64,000 bases of DNA from Methylobacterium soli (GTDB taxonomy: Bacteria > Pseudomonadota > Alphaproteobacteria > Rhizobiales > Beijerinckiaceae): NCBI RefSeq assembly GCF_008806385.1, contig NZ_VZZK01000012.1, forward strand, positions 1 through 64,000. The letters are read 5' to 3'. This document shows, in pieces, positions 1 to 8,768 of the stretch. The stretch's first letter is position 1. The number at the start of each line of letters is the position of its first letter. Both the position numbers and the translations under genes were made by a program. The notes under the pieces are model-generated. The model saw only the letters and a list, made by a program, of their open reading frames with translations. It was not told the origin of the DNA and searched no databases.

Positions 1-481
1 ACCCGGACGCGCTGCCGAAAGCGCTCAAGGTTGTAGCCGTCGCCAAGGAGGTTTCGCATCCGGACACGGCATCCCGCATCAGCGCGATCTCGCGCTCGGC
101 CACGTCCGTCCGCCAAGTCCGGGTCTGGCCGTCGAGATCGGCGAGGCGCTTCTGCTGGGCCGGGTTGTCGGCCGTCAGGCGGCTGGCCGCCGCGTGCGCG
201 TCGGCGTAGGCGCTAGCGCCGGCGCGGTAGGGTTCGAGGAAGGATTCGTTGCCCGAGACCAGGTATCCGCGCAGGCCGGTTTCCTGGTTCACCATCGCGC
301 TCACGAGGGTGTTCAACTCCTGGATCACCGCGTGCGTATGCGCGGTCCAGCGCGCGGTGTTCTCGATCTTCGTGAGAGTGGTCAGCGAGATCACCGAGGT
401 TGCGACCCCGACGGCGATCAGGAGCACCAAGGTCACGCCGATCTTCAGGGCGATCTTCAGGTTGGCAAAGAACGACAGCAT
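1..481 (-). CDS. CHASE3-type methyl-accepting chemotaxis or sensor protein (5' part, runs off the left edge)
   Basis: The minus strand is open from an ATG at 479-481 to base 1, giving about 160 residues. A short basic N-terminus (MLSFFANLKIALKIG) is followed by one membrane segment at about residues 13-35. A predicted periplasmic helical region then carries the CHASE3 signature NQETGLRGYLVSG near residues 68-80, followed by EPYRAG. This layout is typical of membrane chemoreceptors and of some histidine kinases; the short start and membrane anchor favour a chemoreceptor. The HAMP and signalling domains would lie outside the window, so the output type is not shown. The gene has no neighbour on its strand for 290 bp and is divergent in spacing from the AMP nucleosidase gene. 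A nested inverted repeat lies about 110 bp upstream. Confidence 0.8.
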   Translation of the reverse strand, partial: MLSFFANLKIALKIGVTLVLLIAVGVATSVISLTTLTKIENTARWTAHTHAVIQELNTLVSAMVNQETGLRGYLVSGNESFLEPYRAGASAYADAHAAASRLTADNPAQQKRLADLDGQTRTWRTDVAEREIALMRDAVSGCETSLATATTLSAFGSASG

Positions 482-773
482 GGCAAGGTCGGGCCCGATT
501 GTGCCAGGACGGGCGGATGAGACGCCGGGCCTGGACGATTGCGTTGCCCAAGCATTCGCGCGATTCTCGCTAAATAATCGTGAAAGCATCTCCATCGAAG
601 CAAATGAACAATTAATGTTCTAAGATGGAGACAAATGGACAATATGTGGACTTGCTGTTCGATTGCTGGTCCTCTTTGATCTATTTTATGTCTCTTTCAA
701 GTTCTGCCTAGGCTGCATGGGCAAAACACGCTCAGCGTCCGCACCCGATGACCATGTGGAGGCTCGGTCGGGG
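482..773. other. Intergenic region with a nested inverted repeat (589-631)
   Basis: No gene is supported here. The stretch is clearly more AT-rich than its surroundings. An outer inverted repeat TCTCCATC (589-596) / GATGGAGA (624-631) encloses an inner one, GAACA (606-610) / TGTTC (616-620), with spacer ATTAA. It lies about 110 bp upstream of the chemoreceptor start. It may be an operator or a structured leader for that gene, and it also lies downstream of the AMP nucleosidase stop on the same strand. There is no clear T-tract, so I do not call it a terminator. Confidence 0.4.
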
Positions 774-2273
774 TCAGCGGAAGGGCGGCTCGTCGAAGCT
801 TCTGAGCTTGCGGGAATGCAGGCCATGGCGGTCGGCCCGCAGGGCATCGAGGGCCGCGAGCCCGATCAGCAGGTGCTCGGCGACCGCCCGCTCGTAGAAG
901 GCGTTGGCGGCCCCCGGCAGCTTGATCTCCCCGTGGAGCGGCTTGTCGGAGACGCAGAGCAGCGTGCCGTAGGGCACGCGCAGGCGGTAGCCCTGCGCGG
1001 CGATCGTGCCGCTCTCCATGTCGACGCCGATGGCCCGCGAGAGGTTGATGCGGCGCCGCTCCTGCGAGAAGCGCAGCTCCCAGTTCCGGTCGTCGTAGGT
1101 GACGACGGTGCCGGTGCGCAGGCGTCGCTTGAGGGCCTCGCTCTGCTCGCCGGTGACCTGCGCGGCGGCGGCCTGGAGAGCGAGCTGAACCTCGGCAAGG
1201 GCCGGCACCGGGACGTCGGGCGGGACGAGCTCGTCGAGGATGCGGTCCCGGCGCAGGTATCCGTGGGCCAGCACGTAGTCGCCGATCGTCTGCGATTGCC
1301 GCAATCCGCCGCAATGGCCCACCATCAGCCAGCAATGCGGGCGCAGGACCGCGAGGTGATCGGTGATCGTCTTCGCGTTCGAGGGGCCGACACCGATATT
1401 GACGAGGGTCGTGCCCTGCATCGACCCGTCCGGCCCGCGTGCCACGAGATGGTAGGCCGGCATCTGGAAGCGGTGCCAGTCGGAGCGGGCGATCACGGCC
1501 GCCGGGTCGGCGCCCGCGGCCTCGGACCGGGTGATCGAGACGCCCCCGGGCAGGATCATCCGCTCGAAGCCCTCGGCCCCCGAGGCGAGGCGCTCCAGGC
1601 CGTGACGCACGAAACGGTCGACGTAGCGATGGTAGTTCGTCAGCAGGATCCAGGGCTGGACGTGGCGCCAATCCGAGCCGGTGTAGTGGACGAGGCGGCG
1701 CAGGGAGTAATCGACCCGGATCGCGTCGAAGAGCGCCAGCGGGCGCGGCTCATCCGCGTGCTGCTGCCAGAGGCCGTCCGCGATCTCGTCGCCGACGACG
1801 GAGAGCAGCGGCACCGGGAACCATGTGGCGAGCTCGGCGGCGGAGACCCCGCCCGCGCTGAGGTCGATCCCGGGCTCCAGCACGTACGGATAGGGGATTT
1901 CCTGCGCGCTGAGGCCGACTTCGAGGCTCACCCCGTAATCGCGCACGAGGGAGCGGAGCTGATCGATCAGGTAATCGCGGAAATGATCCGGCTGCGTCAC
2001 CGTGGTGGCGTAGGTGCCCCCAGCCTGGAGCTTGGCGGTCGCCCGGCTGATGCGCGGAACCGGTCCGACCGGCCGGTAGGTGACGCGCAATTCGGGATAG
2101 CGGAATTGCAGCCGCTCGGCGGGGTCCGGGGGCGGCCCGCCATCGAGGAAGCGCGTGAGGGCGGCCTGCAGCGCCCGGGTCGCGCCCGTATGGAGGGCGG
2201 CGAGGCGATCGACCGCCACGGCGGGGTCGGACAGGGTCTCCATCGGCCGCAATTCGGTTTCGATCACGCGCAT
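774..2273 (-). CDS. amn: AMP nucleosidase
   Basis: This 499-residue protein has the normal length for AMP nucleosidase, which cleaves AMP to adenine and ribose-5-phosphate and helps control the adenylate pool. The N-terminal substrate-specificity domain covers roughly residues 15-190. The C-terminal phosphorylase-like domain contains TLVNIGVGPSNAKT, the MVGHCGGLR turn and, near residue 417, VDMESGTIAAQGYRLRVPYG followed by CVSDKPLHG. These are the nucleoside-phosphorylase active-site elements. The ATG at 2271-2273 has a GGACCGGAG stretch just upstream. It is divergent from trmO, with 162 bp between the starts. I see no truncation or unusual feature. Confidence 0.95.
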   Translation of the reverse strand: MRVIETELRPMETLSDPAVAVDRLAALHTGATRALQAALTRFLDGGPPPDPAERLQFRYPELRVTYRPVGPVPRISRATAKLQAGGTYATTVTQPDHFRDYLIDQLRSLVRDYGVSLEVGLSAQEIPYPYVLEPGIDLSAGGVSAAELATWFPVPLLSVVGDEIADGLWQQHADEPRPLALFDAIRVDYSLRRLVHYTGSDWRHVQPWILLTNYHRYVDRFVRHGLERLASGAEGFERMILPGGVSITRSEAAGADPAAVIARSDWHRFQMPAYHLVARGPDGSMQGTTLVNIGVGPSNAKTITDHLAVLRPHCWLMVGHCGGLRQSQTIGDYVLAHGYLRRDRILDELVPPDVPVPALAEVQLALQAAAAQVTGEQSEALKRRLRTGTVVTYDDRNWELRFSQERRRINLSRAIGVDMESGTIAAQGYRLRVPYGTLLCVSDKPLHGEIKLPGAANAFYERAVAEHLLIGLAALDALRADRHGLHSRKLRSFDEPPFR

Positions 2274-2435
2274 CTCCGGTCCTCATCCGAACTGTGCAGG
2301 CTCTACACCGCCGGCCTGCCCGGCGCGACAGGCCAGACGGGCGGGGCGGGGTTGCGGCGGGGCCGAACTTGGCCGAAACGCTGCGCTCCCGTCCGGCGAG
2401 GCGGGCGGCCGGCGCGTGAGAGCTTGGAACAGGTC

Positions 2436-2954
2436 ATGAGCGATCGGGAGGGCCGGCGGCGCGGAGAGGAAGCGGTGTCCTTGCCGCAGGACTTCGATGC
2501 CGGCCTCTACTTCATCGGCCGCCTCCGCACGCCCTGGCGGCAGCGCCAGGATTGCCCCAAGAACGGCCTGCAGACCGACGCGGTCTGCACCGTCGAGGTC
2601 GATCCGCGTTTTGCCGCAGGCCTCCAGAACGTCGAGGGCGCGACCCACCTGATCCTGCTCTACTGGATGGACCGGGCCGACCGCGACCTCGTGCGGCAGC
2701 GGCCCCGCCACGCGGAGGGCAGCCGCGGGACCTTCTCGCTGCGCTCCCCGGTTCGCCCGAACCCGATCGCCCTCTCGGTGGTCGAATTGCTGGGGCGGGA
2801 GGCGGCCAGCCTGCGGGTGCGCGGGCTCGATTGCCTCGACGGCACCCCGCTCCTCGACATCAAGCCCTATTACGCGACCACCGACGCGCGGCCGGACGCC
2901 CGGGTCGACCGGGCCGGCACGGTCGAGGAGAACGGCCGGGACGCCAACTCGTGA
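2436..2954 (+). CDS. trmO: tRNA (adenine(37)-N6)-methyltransferase TrmO (TsaA/YaeB family)
   Basis: A 172-residue cytosolic protein of the TrmO/UPF0066 beta-barrel family, which methylates N6 of t6A37 in certain tRNAs using S-adenosylmethionine. Family features are FIGRLRTPW near residue 25, the VEGATHLILLYWMD strand, RPRHAEGSRGTFSLRSP and the core RPNPIALSVVELL. The ending LDCLDGTPLLDIKPY is also typical. The frame is open far upstream, but those codons are antisense to amn, so the ATG at 2436 was chosen. The stop overlaps the GTG start of the next gene (GTGA), which suggests translational coupling. Confidence 0.9.
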   Translation: MSDREGRRRGEEAVSLPQDFDAGLYFIGRLRTPWRQRQDCPKNGLQTDAVCTVEVDPRFAAGLQNVEGATHLILLYWMDRADRDLVRQRPRHAEGSRGTFSLRSPVRPNPIALSVVELLGREAASLRVRGLDCLDGTPLLDIKPYYATTDARPDARVDRAGTVEENGRDANS

Positions 2955-3652
2955 GGCAGCGCCTGCGCCTCGGCTTGGCCGCGCTCCTGTTGCTCGCGGC
3001 GGGCTTCGGCCTCGGCTGGGTCCTGCACAAGCCCGCGATCAACGCCCGGCTCTACGCCCAGAACCGGCTCATCGCCGTGCAGGTGCATCTCGACGAGGCG
3101 CCGCCGGACTACGTCTTCCTCGCCGGCGATTCGCAGGCCGAATTGCAGCCGCCGGCCCAGCGCCCCTGCGGGCTCGAACTGGTGAATGGCGGGGTGAGCG
3201 GCGCCAGCGCGGCGGTCTATGCCGACCTCGTGGAGACCCTGACCTTCAAGGACCGCCCCCGCGCGGCCATGCTCAGCATCGGAACCAACGATTTGATGCT
3301 GAAGAACCACCCCCTCGATCCCAAGGCCGCGGCCCAGTTCGAGGCCTCGGTCACCCGCATCCTGCGGCGGCTGCTCGCAGTCACCGACCACCTCGTGGTC
3401 ACGGCGCTGCCGCCGGTCGGGCGCAACCTCGCGCGCTACCTCGAGCCCGGGGCGGTCGGCGCCTATTCGGAGCGGCTGCGAACGCTCTGCGAGCGCCTCG
3501 GTTGCCGCTTCGCCGACCCCTTCGCGGATCTGCGCGACGGTGATTCGGGCTTCGCCAAGCCCGGTGCGATGCGCGACGGCCTGCACCTCGCGGCCTACCG
3601 GCCGGCCCTGCGCGCCCTCGCGCCCGCCCTGTGCGGTGCAGGACCGCGCTAA
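2951..3652 (+). CDS. SGNH/GDSL-family hydrolase, membrane-anchored or secreted
   Basis: A 233-residue protein starting at a GTG that overlaps the trmO stop by 4 bp. A hydrophobic N-terminal segment (about residues 6-25, LGLAALLLLAAGFGLGW) is a signal peptide or anchor, so the enzyme should act outside the cytoplasm. The SGNH blocks are visible: block I LAGDSQAEL with the nucleophile serine, the block II glycine in VNGGVSGAS, block III IGTNDLML, and DGLHLAAY supplying the Asp-His pair near the C-terminus. Such enzymes are esterases, lipases or acyl-group hydrolases. The substrate cannot be read from the sequence, and the coupling to trmO does not suggest one. Confidence 0.85.
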   Translation: MRQRLRLGLAALLLLAAGFGLGWVLHKPAINARLYAQNRLIAVQVHLDEAPPDYVFLAGDSQAELQPPAQRPCGLELVNGGVSGASAAVYADLVETLTFKDRPRAAMLSIGTNDLMLKNHPLDPKAAAQFEASVTRILRRLLAVTDHLVVTALPPVGRNLARYLEPGAVGAYSERLRTLCERLGCRFADPFADLRDGDSGFAKPGAMRDGLHLAAYRPALRALAPALCGAGPR

Positions 3653-3797
3653 CTTAAACTTCAGGATATCCAGCGTGTGGCCCGCACACCCCTGCGCACT
3701 GAACAAAATTTGTCCTAATATGTTGATTCTGGGGAATATCCGGCGCGGCGCGGGCTCCACCTGCCCCCGCCTGGCTCGAGAGTCGAGAGTTTCACCG
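3653..3797 (+). promoter_or_regulatory. Promoter region of the MarR gene with a candidate operator
   Basis: This short AT-richer interval contains ACAAAATTTGT at 3703-3713, a perfect 5-bp inverted repeat around a central A. It also contains GTGTG (3675-3679) / CACAC (3685-3689). MarR-type regulators commonly bind short AT-rich palindromes near their own promoters, so the first is a plausible autoregulatory site. This is inference from symmetry and position only. Confidence 0.35.
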
Positions 3798-4382
3798 ATG
3801 GGGCGCGCGACAAAGGCAGTCGAGATCCGTGAACCGGGGCCGGTCCGGCAGGAGGTCATCGATCCTCAGGCCTATGTGCCGGCCCTTCTGACGACCTTGT
3901 CGAACAGCCTGACCCGGAACGCCTCGACCTTCTACCGGCGCCATTTCGGGGTCGGCATCACGGATTGGCGGATCATGTACCGCCTGTCCTCAGAGCCCTG
4001 GGTGACGGCCCACCACATCTGCAACGCCGCCCATCTCGACAAGGGCGTCGTCAGCCGCAGCCTGGCCTGGATGGAGAAGCGCGGGCTGGTCCTGGTGCGC
4101 GGCGACGAGACCGACGCGCGCCGCCGCCTCATCGCCCTCTCGCCCGCCGGCCTCGACCTGCATGACCGCATCACCCAGGTGGCGTTGGAGCGGGAGCGCA
4201 ACTTCCTGGCGCATCTGACCGAGGAGGAGCGGGCCGCGACGGTCCACCTCCTCAAGAAGCTGATCGGCAATCTCCGGGCCTTCTCGAAGCCCGTCTCGAT
4301 CCCGCCCGTGGCGGTGGTGCCCAGCGAGGCCGTTCCGGCGCCGGCCAGGTCCAAGCCGGCCGCGCGCGCGGCCGTTCCCTGA
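3798..4382 (+). CDS. MarR-family winged-helix transcriptional regulator
   Basis: A 194-residue regulator. The winged-helix core runs from about residue 45 to 140 and includes FGVGITDWRIMYRLSSEP, the recognition region HICNAAHLDKGVVSRSLAWM and the wing VRGDETDARRRLIALSPAG, all typical of MarR. The ATG at 3798 was preferred over an in-frame upstream ATG (3720), whose added residues do not resemble the family. The last ten residues (SKPAARAAVP) are encoded by the first copy of a 31-bp tandem repeat that continues past the stop. The C-terminus has therefore probably been rewritten by repeat expansion. It is convergent with the RND pump gene. No ligand can be inferred. Confidence 0.88.
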   Translation: MGRATKAVEIREPGPVRQEVIDPQAYVPALLTTLSNSLTRNASTFYRRHFGVGITDWRIMYRLSSEPWVTAHHICNAAHLDKGVVSRSLAWMEKRGLVLVRGDETDARRRLIALSPAGLDLHDRITQVALERERNFLAHLTEEERAATVHLLKKLIGNLRAFSKPVSIPPVAVVPSEAVPAPARSKPAARAAVP

Positions 4383-4473
4383 CAAGCCGGCCGCGCGCGC
4401 GGCCGTTCCCTGACAAGCCGGCCGCGCGCGCGGCCGTTCCCTGACGAGCCGGCCGCGCGCGGGGCCGTTTCCT
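4353..4473. repeat. Four tandem copies of a 31-bp palindromic unit
   Basis: Units start at 4353, 4384, 4415 and 4446 with an exact period of 31 bp. The first three are identical across the unit; the fourth carries a few changes. Each of the first three contains CGGCCGCGCGCGCGGCCG, an 18-bp perfect palindrome with an alternating CG core, followed by TTCCCTGAC. The array starts inside the 3' end of the MarR gene and fills the gap to the convergent RND pump stop at 4508. It could act as a bidirectional transcription block. Alternating CG favours Z-DNA or cruciform formation. Neither role is shown by the sequence itself. Confidence 0.85.
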
Positions 4474-4507
4474 GAGCCGCGCCGGCCGGTGCGGCCGGCC
4501 CTGGGGG

Positions 4508-7500
4508 TCAGGCGGTGCGCGCGCGGGACGGGGCCTTGATCCGGTACCAGCCGACATAGAGGGCCGGCAGGAAGAACAGGGTCAGGAAGGTGGCGGCGAT
4601 GATGCCGCCGATCATGGCATAGGCCATCGGGCCCCAGAACACCTCGCGGGCGATCGGGATCATGCCGAGGCTCGCGGCGGCCGCCGTGAGCAGGATCGGC
4701 CGCATGCGGTGGCGCGTCGCCTCCACCACCGCGTCCCAGGGGCCGAGCCCTTCGGCCTCGCATTCCTCGATCTGGCTGACCAGGATCACGGCGTTGCGGA
4801 TGATGATGCCGATCAGCGCCAGGATGCCCAGGATCGCCACGAAGCCCATCGGCTTGCCCGAGGTGAGCAGCGCCGCCACCACGCCTATCAGGCCGAGCGG
4901 CGCGACGCTGGAGACCAGGAACAGCTTCTGCACGCTCTGGAGCTGGATCATCAGGAACACCGCCATGGTGAGCAGCATCACCGGCACCACCGCGGCGATC
5001 GGGCCCTGGCCCTTGGCGGCTTCCTCGACGGCGCCACCGGTGGCCAGGGTGTAGCCCTCCGGCAGCGCCTTGATGAAGGCGTCGATCCGGGGCTGCAGGG
5101 CCGCCACGATGGTGGGCGGCTGGGTCTCGTCGATGATCGCCGCGCGCACGGTGAGCGTCGCCACCCGGTCGCGGCGCCAGACGATCGGCTGCTCCAGGTC
5201 GTAATCGATCTTCGCGAAGGCGAGGAGCGGCACCGCGCTGCCGTTGGAAAGCGTCACCTGCAGGCTCTGCAGGGTGTCGAGCGAGGTCCGCTCCACGGTG
5301 CGGGCGCGGCCCACCACGTTGACGAGGTAGATCGAGTCCCGGACCTGCGTGATGGTGCTGCCGCCCACGACTCCGTTGAGGATCGTGGCGATGTCCTGGC
5401 TCGTCACGCCGAGCTGGCGCGCCTTGTCCTGCAGGATCTCGACCCGCAGGACCTTGCCGGGCTCGTTCCAGTCGAGGGTCGGCACGCCCGCATGCGGGTT
5501 CGAGGCCACGATGTCGGCGAGCGCCAGCGCCTGCTCGCGCACCACCTGCATGTCGGGGCCGCCGAGGCGGTACTGGATCGGGCGGCCGACCGGGGGCCCG
5601 AGCGAGAGCGGGTTCACGAACACGTCGGTGCCGACGAAGTCGCGCTTGCCCCGCTCGGCAAGGCGCGCCATCACCCGGTCGCGGGCCTCCAGGGACTTCG
5701 TCACCACCACGATCTGCCCGAAGAACGCGTTGGCGAGCTGCTGGTCGAGGGGCAGGTAGAAGCGCACCGCCCCCTGGCCGACATAGGACGACCAGCGGTC
5801 GATATCGGGATCGCCCTTCAGGGTGGCCTCGAACCGGTCCATCTGCGCCCGGGTCTCGGTGATGGTGGCGTTCTGCGGCAGGGTGAAATCGACCAGCACC
5901 TCGTTCCGGTCCGAGGACGGGAAGAATTGCTGCTGGACATGGGTCATGCCGACGATCGAGGCCCCCATCAGGCCGATGCAGATCAGCACCGTGGTCCAGC
6001 GGAAGCGCATGGCGAGCCGCAGCACGGCCAGGAAGGCGCGGCCGAGGCGGCCCGGCTCGTGGCTGTGCTTCTTCATCGATGCCGGCAGCAGCGTCACGCC
6101 GATGAGGGGCGCGAACAGAACCGCCACCACCCAGGAGACGAGGAGCGAGGCCGCGATCACCACGAAGAGCGAGTAGGTGTACTCGCCCGCCGACGAGCCG
6201 TTGAAGCCGATCGGCAGGAAGCCCGCCACCGTCACGAGGGTGCCGGTCAGCATCGGGAAGGCGGTCGAGGTGTAGGCGAAGGTCGCGGCCTTCTTCAGGT
6301 TCTCGCCGAGCTCGAGGCGGGCGACCATCATCTCGACGGTGATCATGGCGTCGTCGACGAGGAGGCCGAGCGCGATGATCAGGGCGCCGAGCGAGATGCG
6401 CTGCAGCGTCACCCCCATGATCTGCATGACCACGAAGACGATCGCCAGGACGAGGGGGATCGAGATCGAGACCACGAGGCCGGCCCGGATGCCGAGGCTG
6501 ATGAAGCTGACCGCGAGCACGATCAACACGGCCTCGATCAGCGCCTGGGTGAAGCCGCCCACCGCCTCCTCGACGATCCTGGGCTGGTCCGAGATCAGGT
6601 GGATGCCGACGCCGATCGGGAGCTTGGCCTCGATCAGGCGCATGCGCGCCTTCAGGTCCTCGCCGAAATGCAGCAGGTTGGCGTTCGGCCGCATCGCGAT
6701 GGCGAGCCCGATCGCCGGCTTGCCGTCGACCCGGAACAGGGCGGCCGGCGGGTCCTCGTAGCCGCGGCTGATCTCGGCCACGTCCGAGAGCCGGAAGAAG
6801 CGGTCGTTGAAGCGCAGGTTGATGTCGCGCAGGCTCTCCTCGGAGGCGAATTGCCCGCTCACCCGCACCGAGACCCGCTCGGGCCCGGCCTGGACCACGC
6901 CCGAGGGCGAGATCGCGTTCTGGGTCTGCAGGGTCTTGATCAGGGCCTGGAGGTCGATTCCGTAGCCCGCGAGCTTGCGGGTCGCGAAATCGAGGTAGAT
7001 GGTCTCCTTCTGGGTGCCGAGCAGCAGCGTCTTGCCGATATTGGGCACCTTCAGCACCTCGGTGCGCACGCCCTCGACGTAGTCGCGCAACTGGCGATGG
7101 GTCAGCCCGTCGGCGGTGAAGCCGTAGACGTTGCCGTAGACGTCGCCGAACTCGTCGTTGAAGAACGGGCCCTGCACGCCCTGCGGGAAGGTGTTCTGGA
7201 TGTCGCCGATGCGCTTGCGCACCTGGTAGAAGGCGGCCTGGATCTCGGTCGGCTTGGTGGTGTCGCGCAGCTGCACGAACACGGTGGTCTGGCCCGGCGT
7301 GGTGTAGCTGCGCACGTAATCGAGGGCGTTGACCTGCTGCAGCTCCTTCTCGATCCGGTCGGTGACCTGATCGAGGGTGTCGCCGATGGTGGCGCCGGGC
7401 CAGTTCGCCTGCACGATCATGGTCTTGATGGCGAAGGGCGGGTCCTCCTCGCGGCCGAGGCCCCGATACGCGATGGCGCCGGCGACCAGGCACACGGCCA

Positions 7501-7630
7501 TCAGGAACCAGACGAAGGACCGGTGGCCGAGCGCCCATTCCGACAGGTTGAAGCCGGCATCGGCGCGGTCCTGGCCCGTCCCGTTCGGGTCTGTCCGGTC
7601 CTGGCCCGGAAGGTCTTGGGGAGCGTGCAT
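4508..7630 (-). CDS. RND-family efflux pump, inner-membrane transporter (AcrB/HAE1-like)
   Basis: A 1040-residue resistance-nodulation-division transporter that exports substrates using the proton motive force. The first membrane segment is at about residues 37-57, followed by a periplasmic porter domain. A block of helices contains the proton-relay motif LGLLVDDAMITVEM around residue 410, and the arrangement repeats in the C-terminal half, ending with SLGMIPIAREVFWGPMAYAM. Full length agrees with the family. The N-terminal 30 residues are unusual, hydrophilic and internally repeated (GQDRTD...GQDRAD). The ATG at 7628-7630 overlaps the stop of the upstream adaptor (ATGA), so the pump is the last gene of an adaptor-adaptor-pump operon. 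The substrate is unknown. Confidence 0.93.
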   Translation of the reverse strand: MHAPQDLPGQDRTDPNGTGQDRADAGFNLSEWALGHRSFVWFLMAVCLVAGAIAYRGLGREEDPPFAIKTMIVQANWPGATIGDTLDQVTDRIEKELQQVNALDYVRSYTTPGQTTVFVQLRDTTKPTEIQAAFYQVRKRIGDIQNTFPQGVQGPFFNDEFGDVYGNVYGFTADGLTHRQLRDYVEGVRTEVLKVPNIGKTLLLGTQKETIYLDFATRKLAGYGIDLQALIKTLQTQNAISPSGVVQAGPERVSVRVSGQFASEESLRDINLRFNDRFFRLSDVAEISRGYEDPPAALFRVDGKPAIGLAIAMRPNANLLHFGEDLKARMRLIEAKLPIGVGIHLISDQPRIVEEAVGGFTQALIEAVLIVLAVSFISLGIRAGLVVSISIPLVLAIVFVVMQIMGVTLQRISLGALIIALGLLVDDAMITVEMMVARLELGENLKKAATFAYTSTAFPMLTGTLVTVAGFLPIGFNGSSAGEYTYSLFVVIAASLLVSWVVAVLFAPLIGVTLLPASMKKHSHEPGRLGRAFLAVLRLAMRFRWTTVLICIGLMGASIVGMTHVQQQFFPSSDRNEVLVDFTLPQNATITETRAQMDRFEATLKGDPDIDRWSSYVGQGAVRFYLPLDQQLANAFFGQIVVVTKSLEARDRVMARLAERGKRDFVGTDVFVNPLSLGPPVGRPIQYRLGGPDMQVVREQALALADIVASNPHAGVPTLDWNEPGKVLRVEILQDKARQLGVTSQDIATILNGVVGGSTITQVRDSIYLVNVVGRARTVERTSLDTLQSLQVTLSNGSAVPLLAFAKIDYDLEQPIVWRRDRVATLTVRAAIIDETQPPTIVAALQPRIDAFIKALPEGYTLATGGAVEEAAKGQGPIAAVVPVMLLTMAVFLMIQLQSVQKLFLVSSVAPLGLIGVVAALLTSGKPMGFVAILGILALIGIIIRNAVILVSQIEECEAEGLGPWDAVVEATRHRMRPILLTAAAASLGMIPIAREVFWGPMAYAMIGGIIAATFLTLFFLPALYVGWYRIKAPSRARTA

Positions 7631-8700
7631 CAGTGCGACTCGTCCGAGAGCCGCACGGTCTGGCCCTCGCTCAGGGAATGGACGCCGGCGACCACGACGC
7701 GCTCGCCGGTGGAGAGGCCGGCGCGGATCGAGACGCGCTCGGGCCCGCGCTCGGCCACGGTGACGTCGCGCCGCACGACGCCGGTGCCGGCCGCGTCGAC
7801 GATCCAGACGCTGTCGCGCCCGCCCTCGCTGAGGAGGGCGGTGGCGGGCAGCGGGAAGCGCTGGTCCACCGCCTGCGACAGGGAGACCGTGATGGTCGCC
7901 CCGAGGCGGAAGGCGGCGGGCGGGTTCTCGAGGGTCATCCGGATGCGGCGGGTGCGCGTCATCGTGTCGGCGAAGGGCGCGATCTCGCGCACCCGGCCAA
8001 GCGCCGTGACGGTGGGCGCGCTCTGGAGCGCGACCGTGAACCGGGCATCCTTCGGCATGGCCCCGGCGAGATCCTCGGGAATGTCGACCACGGCCTCGCG
8101 CGCCTCGGGGCGCGCCACGGTGACGACGGCCTGACCGGCACTCAGAACCTGCCCGACCTCGGCGATGCGCTGCGTCACGACGCCGTCGAAATCCGCCTTC
8201 AGCTCGGTATAGCCCATCTGGTCGCGGGCCTTCTGCAGGCTCGACTGGGCCTGGGCGAGCCGGGCCTGGGCGGTGTCGCGGTTGGCCACGGCGCTGTCGA
8301 GCTGGGCCTGGGTGACGTTGCCGCCCTCCATCAGACGGCGGGTGCGCGCCTCGGTGGCGGCGGCGTTGTCGGCCTGGGCCTGGACATCGGCGACGTCGGC
8401 CTCCGCCCGCACCAGGGCGAAGCGCGGCACGATCGGGTCCAGGGCGGCGAGGCGTTGGCCCTTGTGGACGATGTCGCCCATCGTGACGTCCCGGGCGACG
8501 ACGCGCCCGCCGATCTGGAAGCCGAGCTGCGACTGGTAGCGCGGCTCGACCGTGCCCGCGAAGGGGCCGAACATCGCGGTCACGACGGGGTGGGCCACCG
8601 TGAACAGCACGGGACGCACCGGCGGCGCCTCCTGCTTCTCCTGAGCCTGGCAGGCGGCGAGCGAGAGCGCCGCCAGAAGAGCCAGCCCGGCACGGGCCAC
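7630..8700 (-). CDS. RND efflux periplasmic adaptor (membrane fusion protein), lipoprotein
   Basis: From a GTG at 8698-8700 the product is 356 residues, normal for an adaptor linking an RND pump to an outer-membrane channel. Residues 1-17 form a lipoprotein signal with lipobox LAAC (Cys17). Then come the lipoyl-like half (GFQIGGRVVARDV), a coiled-coil hairpin rich in Ala and Gln, the second half (ELKADFDGVVTQRIAEVGQVL) and the beta-barrel. The same frame is open to an ATG at 9145-9147 that overlaps the previous stop (ATGA). That was probably the ancestral start, but it would add about 149 residues encoded largely by two palindromic repeats and bury the lipobox at residue 166. An ATG at 8742-8744 is in another frame, so a small indel is possible. 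Confidence 0.82.
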   Translation of the reverse strand: MARAGLALLAALSLAACQAQEKQEAPPVRPVLFTVAHPVVTAMFGPFAGTVEPRYQSQLGFQIGGRVVARDVTMGDIVHKGQRLAALDPIVPRFALVRAEADVADVQAQADNAAATEARTRRLMEGGNVTQAQLDSAVANRDTAQARLAQAQSSLQKARDQMGYTELKADFDGVVTQRIAEVGQVLSAGQAVVTVARPEAREAVVDIPEDLAGAMPKDARFTVALQSAPTVTALGRVREIAPFADTMTRTRRIRMTLENPPAAFRLGATITVSLSQAVDQRFPLPATALLSEGGRDSVWIVDAAGTGVVRRDVTVAERGPERVSIRAGLSTGERVVVAGVHSLSEGQTVRLSDESH

Positions 8701-8768
8701 CCTCGCTTGCGATCGGGAGCGGCAGCGAGCGGCGTGCGGGCCATCGGCAGCAAGGTTGGAGCGGGTGT

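Noticed and set aside
663..2435. Long N-terminal extension of trmO in the same frame
   Set aside because: The extra 590 codons are antisense to amn and unrelated to the TrmO family; the ATG at 2436 gives normal length.
4353..4473. CRISPR-like regular spacing of repeats
   Set aside because: The units are directly contiguous with no unique spacers, only four copies, and no cas genes are present.
4709..8134. Very long plus-strand open frame opposite the RND pump
   Set aside because: Same reason: third-position GC bias leaves few stops on the opposite strand, and the pump and adaptor on the minus strand carry clear family motifs.
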